Below are positions 34,456 through 37,609 of a DNA stretch of 37,609 nt, one piece after another. This DNA comes from JAGFIY01 sp964499285. Lineage in GTDB: Bacteria > Bacteroidota > Ignavibacteria > Ignavibacteriales > Melioribacteraceae. Each line of letters opens with the position of its first letter. The first letter of the stretch is position 1. The position numbers and the translations under genes were made by a program. Location of the stretch: positions 1 through 37,609 of the forward strand of contig CAZCLA010000030.1 of NCBI GenBank assembly GCA_964499285.1, in the 5' to 3' direction. Under the pieces are notes generated by a model that was not told the DNA's origin, searched no databases, and was given only the letters and a program-made list of their open reading frames with translations.

Positions 34456-35298
34456 ATGAAACTCATAAAATTTTTAATTGCGATAATTTTTATCGGTTTT
34501 ATGATATCTTGTTCCAGTGAAGGGGATGTCGGTAGCGAAGGTGCTGAACATTCTGAGAGCAAAGATACAAAGGTGAGAAAGTATAATCTTGCCGTTGAGG
34601 AAAAAGAATCTGTTTCGCGAACTCCTTGTGATACAATTGCTTTGAGAGAATATATTATCGATAATTATCCTGCTGGAGAATATCTGGTAAAATTTGATAG
34701 AACGTTTACTTATAACGTTCCTAAAGAAGCTGTTTTATATCACAAAGGAAGTGACGGCACAACTTATATTTTTGCCGTTATTGCTAAATCTAAACCGGGT
34801 GAGCGATTTATCGAGACCGACAATGTTACAGGCTTTGAATCAAGTTTTATTAATTTGGACAGTACAAAGCTCGGAACGGCATTCTTTTTCCTTACTCTTT
34901 TTGAATGTAAAGATAATATGTTCGATAAACTTTGGGAGGCAGAAGTTCCGATTCACGGAGGCTTTAATTCAATGATTTTAAAAACATGGAAGGATAAGCG
35001 TACTCCATACATTGAACTGAATTATGAAGCGGGAATAATTTCAGGCCATAGAAATTATAACTTTTTCTTAGTTGATGGCTTTAGAAATCCTCCTCATTTG
35101 ATGGAAACATATCTAGGGATTGTTCATAAAAGAGTAATGGCTGACGTAAATAACGATCGTTATCCCGATTATTTTGAGTATAGATTTGAAGAATCTCCTG
35201 ATATAATCCGCGTGATTGATTCTATTCCTTTTTATTGGGACAGTACAAAGCAATTATATAAAACTAAAGTAAATTCAAGATGGTTCAGATATTATTAA
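34456..35298 (+). CDS. Hypothetical lipoprotein
   Basis: The 280-residue protein has a lipoprotein signal peptide with lipobox MISC (Cys near residue 19), followed by an acidic Ser/Glu-rich linker. The rest has no family I recognise. One short acidic loop, ADVNNDRYPDYFEYRF, looks like the calcium-binding loop of FG-GAP-type repeats, but only one copy is seen. It is 12 bases upstream of the YgfZ-like gene and may be co-transcribed, with no evident functional link. Confidence 0.7.
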   Translation: MKLIKFLIAIIFIGFMISCSSEGDVGSEGAEHSESKDTKVRKYNLAVEEKESVSRTPCDTIALREYIIDNYPAGEYLVKFDRTFTYNVPKEAVLYHKGSDGTTYIFAVIAKSKPGERFIETDNVTGFESSFINLDSTKLGTAFFFLTLFECKDNMFDKLWEAEVPIHGGFNSMILKTWKDKRTPYIELNYEAGIISGHRNYNFFLVDGFRNPPHLMETYLGIVHKRVMADVNNDRYPDYFEYRFEESPDIIRVIDSIPFYWDSTKQLYKTKVNSRWFRYY

Positions 35299-35310
35299 TA
35301 AAGTGAAATT

Positions 35311-36405
35311 ATGTTTCAAGACAGTTCAAATACTCGGCATCATTCACAATTTATTGGCGAAAAATATCCTAAGTTAGTCAAGGACGAAAAGGGATTAATA
35401 AAACATTACACTTCGGCAAAAGAAGAGTATGATGCGCTAAAACATTCTGTTGGGATCCGGGATATAAGTACTCACAATTTGATAAAACTTTACGGCAGCG
35501 AATCGCTTGAATTTTTGAATAGAATTTCGACAAATGATCTGAAAAACCTTGAAATTCTGCGCTCTAAAACGACGTTGTTCCTTAACGAGAAGGGAAGATT
35601 CATTGACCGTGCTTTGCTTTTAAGATTTGAAGATCATTTAGCATTAGCCGGAAGTTTGGACGAATCAAAAAAACTGCTTAAGTGGCTTGATCGTTATATT
35701 ATTATGGAAAAAATTACGCTCGAGGATGCAACCGAAAAATATTTTCAGTTTCAAGTTATTGGACCCCAAGCTGAATCATTTCTTACACTTTTCTGCGGTA
35801 AAGATTCTGATGAACTTAAGGAAGATTCAATAGTAAAAATTATTGATCCGAACAAGGTAATATTCGTTTCAAAGAGCAGGCATTTTGAACAAGTACCATC
35901 TTATCTGGTTTTGGGGAAAATACATTTTGCGGAACAAACACTAAAGATGATGTTTGAAGAAAATACAATTTTCGATATGAAAATGATCGGTGAAGAATCC
36001 TTTAATATATTTAGAGTGGAAAAGGGAATTCCTGTTTTCGGTACGGAGATAAACGATGAAGTGAATCCACATGAGAACGGTTTAATTTCTGATGTATCAT
36101 TCAATAAAGGATGCTACATCGGTCAGGAAGTTATTGCACGATTGGATACCTACGATAAAGTACAGAAAGAACTTAAAGGATTTGTGTTCGAAGCGAATCA
36201 TTTTGATGATGATTCGTTAACAGTTATTGATGAAAATAACGAAGAGGTTGGCAGAGTAACTTCCATCATCAACTCGATACTTTGCGGTAGAAAAGTGGGG
36301 ATAGGATTTTTGAGGAGAAAAGCAGATCCTAATAAAGTTAAAATAAAATCGAAAACTAGGGATGAAATTCCAGTTCGAATTGTTGAGCTGCCCATTAAAA
36401 AATGA
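35311..36405 (+). CDS. ygfZ: YgfZ/GcvT-like folate-binding protein
   Basis: The 364-residue protein of the aminomethyltransferase-like superfamily carries the YgfZ signature KGCYIGQEVIARLD (Cys 268). YgfZ (IbaG-type iron-sulphur helper) binds folate and supports repair or assembly of some Fe-S enzymes, including tRNA-modifying ones. The N-terminus HSVGIRDISTHNLIKLYGSE and the block LRSKTTLFLNEKGRFID fit the family fold. It lacks the partner genes of the glycine cleavage system, so a true GcvT is unlikely. The last 4 bases (ATGA) overlap the next start. Confidence 0.82.
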   Translation: MFQDSSNTRHHSQFIGEKYPKLVKDEKGLIKHYTSAKEEYDALKHSVGIRDISTHNLIKLYGSESLEFLNRISTNDLKNLEILRSKTTLFLNEKGRFIDRALLLRFEDHLALAGSLDESKKLLKWLDRYIIMEKITLEDATEKYFQFQVIGPQAESFLTLFCGKDSDELKEDSIVKIIDPNKVIFVSKSRHFEQVPSYLVLGKIHFAEQTLKMMFEENTIFDMKMIGEESFNIFRVEKGIPVFGTEINDEVNPHENGLISDVSFNKGCYIGQEVIARLDTYDKVQKELKGFVFEANHFDDDSLTVIDENNEEVGRVTSIINSILCGRKVGIGFLRRKADPNKVKIKSKTRDEIPVRIVELPIKK

Positions 36406-36944
36406 AAATTTATACAAAAACCGGCGATGCGGGGGAAACATCATTATTCGGAGGAAAGCGAGTAAAAAAAAACCATGCACGAATTGAGGCGTATGGAACA
36501 GTTGACGAATTGAATTGTGTAATGGGCATTGCACGTTCTTTTAATGATGATGATTCTATCGACAAAACTATTTCGGATATTCAAAATATATTATTTGTTC
36601 TTGGTAGTGATTTAGCAACTCCATCTGAAAATGATAAAGTAAAGATTGAAAGAATAAGTGAATATGATATAGTCAATCTTGAACAGATGATAGATGAATT
36701 AAGTGAAAAACTTCCGCCGCTTAGAAATTTTATTCTTCCCGGGGGAAGTAAAACATCAGCTCAAATTCATCTTGCAAGAACCATCTGTAGAAGAGCCGAA
36801 AGGAAAGTTTATACACTAAGTCAATCTGAGAATGTAGGAGATTATGTTCTTAGATTTTTAAACAGACTTTCGGATTTTCTTTTTGTTTTTGCACGTTATG
36901 CAAATCACTCATCCCACACACCCGAAATCGAGTGGAAGAAATAA
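36402..36944 (+). CDS. PduO-type cob(I)alamin adenosyltransferase
   Basis: The 180-residue four-helix-bundle enzyme starts KIYTKTGDAGETSLFGG, followed by EAYGTVDELNCVMG, the ATP-binding region. Later come LARTICRRAERKV and LNRLSDFLFVFARYAN, which line the cobalamin site. It moves the adenosyl group of ATP to cob(I)alamin to make coenzyme B12. The size fits a single-domain PduO. It is coupled to the YgfZ-like gene by a 4-base overlap. No B12 riboswitch was seen upstream. The ssrA gene starts 12 bases after its stop. Confidence 0.93.
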   Translation: MKIYTKTGDAGETSLFGGKRVKKNHARIEAYGTVDELNCVMGIARSFNDDDSIDKTISDIQNILFVLGSDLATPSENDKVKIERISEYDIVNLEQMIDELSEKLPPLRNFILPGGSKTSAQIHLARTICRRAERKVYTLSQSENVGDYVLRFLNRLSDFLFVFARYANHSSHTPEIEWKK

Positions 36945-36956
36945 CCTTCCAATATT

Positions 36957-37313
36957 GGGGGTGAAATTGGTTTCGACGGGATTATTAGTTCTTTGAATTG
37001 CGCACCGTGTTCTCCGTAGACACGCTAAACGACGGAACAAAAACTAAATGGCGAATCTAATTACGCTTTAGCTGCGTAACTAATAGTTACACAGCCGTTC
37101 ACTAAATTCCTTCGCATCGGGATTTATTCGAACGCCGATTAGGTGCGATAGCCTGACTGAGTTTCCGAGTAACGAGGGCGAATTTTTTTTCGGAATAGCT
37201 GATGTAAATCCTGTCTGCCGGAGCTGCTTCAGCGAAAATTAATAGGCAGACTATGTGCGTAGAAGTTCCTTGAATTGTAGTTTCGGACGCGGGTTCGACT
37301 CCCGCCACCTCCA
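36957..37313 (+). ncRNA. ssrA: tmRNA (ssrA)
   Basis: The 5' end GGGGGTGAAATTGGTTTCGA followed by CGGGAT is the standard tmRNA start. The 3' end has the T-arm GCGGG-TTCGACT-CCCGC and CACCTCC, which pairs with 5' GGGGGTG (one G-U). The discriminator A at 37313 is followed by CTA, so the final CCA is not fully encoded. The tag frame starts at GGC 37050 after TAAAT and reads GESNYALAA, then TAA at 37077-37079. Its position just 12 bases after the adenosyltransferase suggests its promoter lies inside that gene. Confidence 0.97.
37050..37079 (+). other. tmRNA proteolysis-tag reading frame
   Basis: The tag encodes G-E-S-N-Y-A-L-A-A and ends in TAA. With the tmRNA-borne alanine this gives an ANN-like degradation tag ending in ALAA. 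The TAAAT before the resume codon matches the position of TAGTC in the E. coli molecule. GE-NYALAA tags are typical of the Bacteroidetes group. Confidence 0.88.
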
Positions 37314-37609
37314 CTAAAGTCTATATAAAATAATAGCTTACAGAACCGTCTCACAATATTCTCACAATTATTATGCTTAAATTATTACTGTTTTTTTCAC
37401 ATTTACAAATTGACAAATCATCCTCAATAATTATATAATTTTCTTTTGGAATCATCATCCAAGCGTGAAGTGTTTGATTACTACTCCGTGTGGAATACAT
37501 ATACAAAATAACTGCTCCCTATTCGCCATTATTTTCAGCTTGATAGTTATATATAATTATACAAAGGTAGTTTCTGATTGGGATTTAGAGAAAAGATTTT
37601 TTCTTATGT
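37314..37609. other. AT-rich region after ssrA with no clear gene
   Basis: About 296 bases to the window end hold no recognised gene. A 9-base direct repeat, TCTCACAAT, occurs at 37349-37357 and 37360-37368. A 49-codon ORF on the minus strand (37351-37500) is the only open frame of note and could be a remnant. No terminator hairpin for ssrA was obvious. Confidence 0.5.
37349..37368. repeat. Short direct repeat TCTCACAAT x2, 11-bp period
   Basis: Two exact 9-base copies start at 37349 and 37360, about one helical turn apart, 36 bases beyond the tmRNA 3' end. Such pairs can be protein-binding sites (for example integrase arm sites), but two short copies in AT-rich DNA could be chance. Confidence 0.4.

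Noticed and set aside
37102..37314. 70-aa minus-strand ORF starting MEVAGVEPASE
   Set aside because: It is antisense to the 3' half of tmRNA. The MEVAGVEPASE start comes from the reverse complement of the TLD end and is a well-known false protein.
1..37609. CRISPR array, insertion sequence, toxin-antitoxin or phage genes
   Set aside because: No regularly spaced repeats, transposase, nuclease or structural phage proteins were found on either strand.

Overview
The window is an AT-rich chromosomal segment from a Gram-negative bacterium of the Bacteroidetes/Chlorobi (FCB) group, most likely the Ignavibacteria. This placement is inferred, not proven. The reasons are GWxTD-domain proteins, an F-type ATP synthase operon that stops after atpG with no beta or epsilon genes, the order ffh-rpsP-khpA-rimM-trmD-rplS, LptF/LptG-type permeases, a lipid A acyltransferase and heptosyltransferase, and a tmRNA tag (GESNYALAA) of the Bacteroidetes kind. 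Most of it is ordinary housekeeping sequence. No insertion sequence, CRISPR array, tRNA or rRNA was seen.

Layout. Positions 1-7465 (+): an envelope cluster. Two paralogous GWxTD exported proteins flank a membrane glycosyltransferase with C-terminal TPRs, followed by an LpxL/HtrB-like acyltransferase, a GT9 heptosyltransferase and a membrane-anchored M23 peptidase. Positions 7475-13148 (+): a bactofilin, joined by a 4-base overlap to an ATP synthase operon (atpZ-atpI-atpB-E-F-H-A-G). Positions 13204-16841 (+): ffh and the translation operon rpsP-khpA-rimM-trmD-rplS, ending in a clear terminator. A 100-N assembly gap (15249-15348) removes the end of khpA and the start of rimM. Positions 16908-17666 (+): a divergent MqnA-like protein. 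A bidirectional terminator separates it from a minus-strand run add - 112-aa unknown - hutU - serA (transcribed 22006 to 17712).

Positions 22219-23780 (+): a TPR protein and a DUF3467 protein. Positions 23940-30383 (+): a four-gene operon of a secreted protein, a secreted FecR-domain protein, a large predicted outer-membrane barrel protein and a CHASE2-class III nucleotide cyclase. It reads as an envelope-to-cytoplasm cyclic-nucleotide signalling module and is the best candidate for a poorly described system here. Two inverted repeats lie in its upstream region. Positions 30384-32823 (-): two overlapping LptF/LptG permeases. Positions 32986-36944 (+): an M20 dipeptidase with a TTG start, a lipoprotein, a YgfZ/GcvT-like protein and a PduO-type cobalamin adenosyltransferase. 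Positions 36957-37313 (+): tmRNA (ssrA), followed by about 300 bases of AT-rich DNA with a small direct repeat and one doubtful short minus-strand ORF.

All identifications rest on reading translated motifs by eye. No database search was run. Residue numbers were counted by hand and may be off by one or two.
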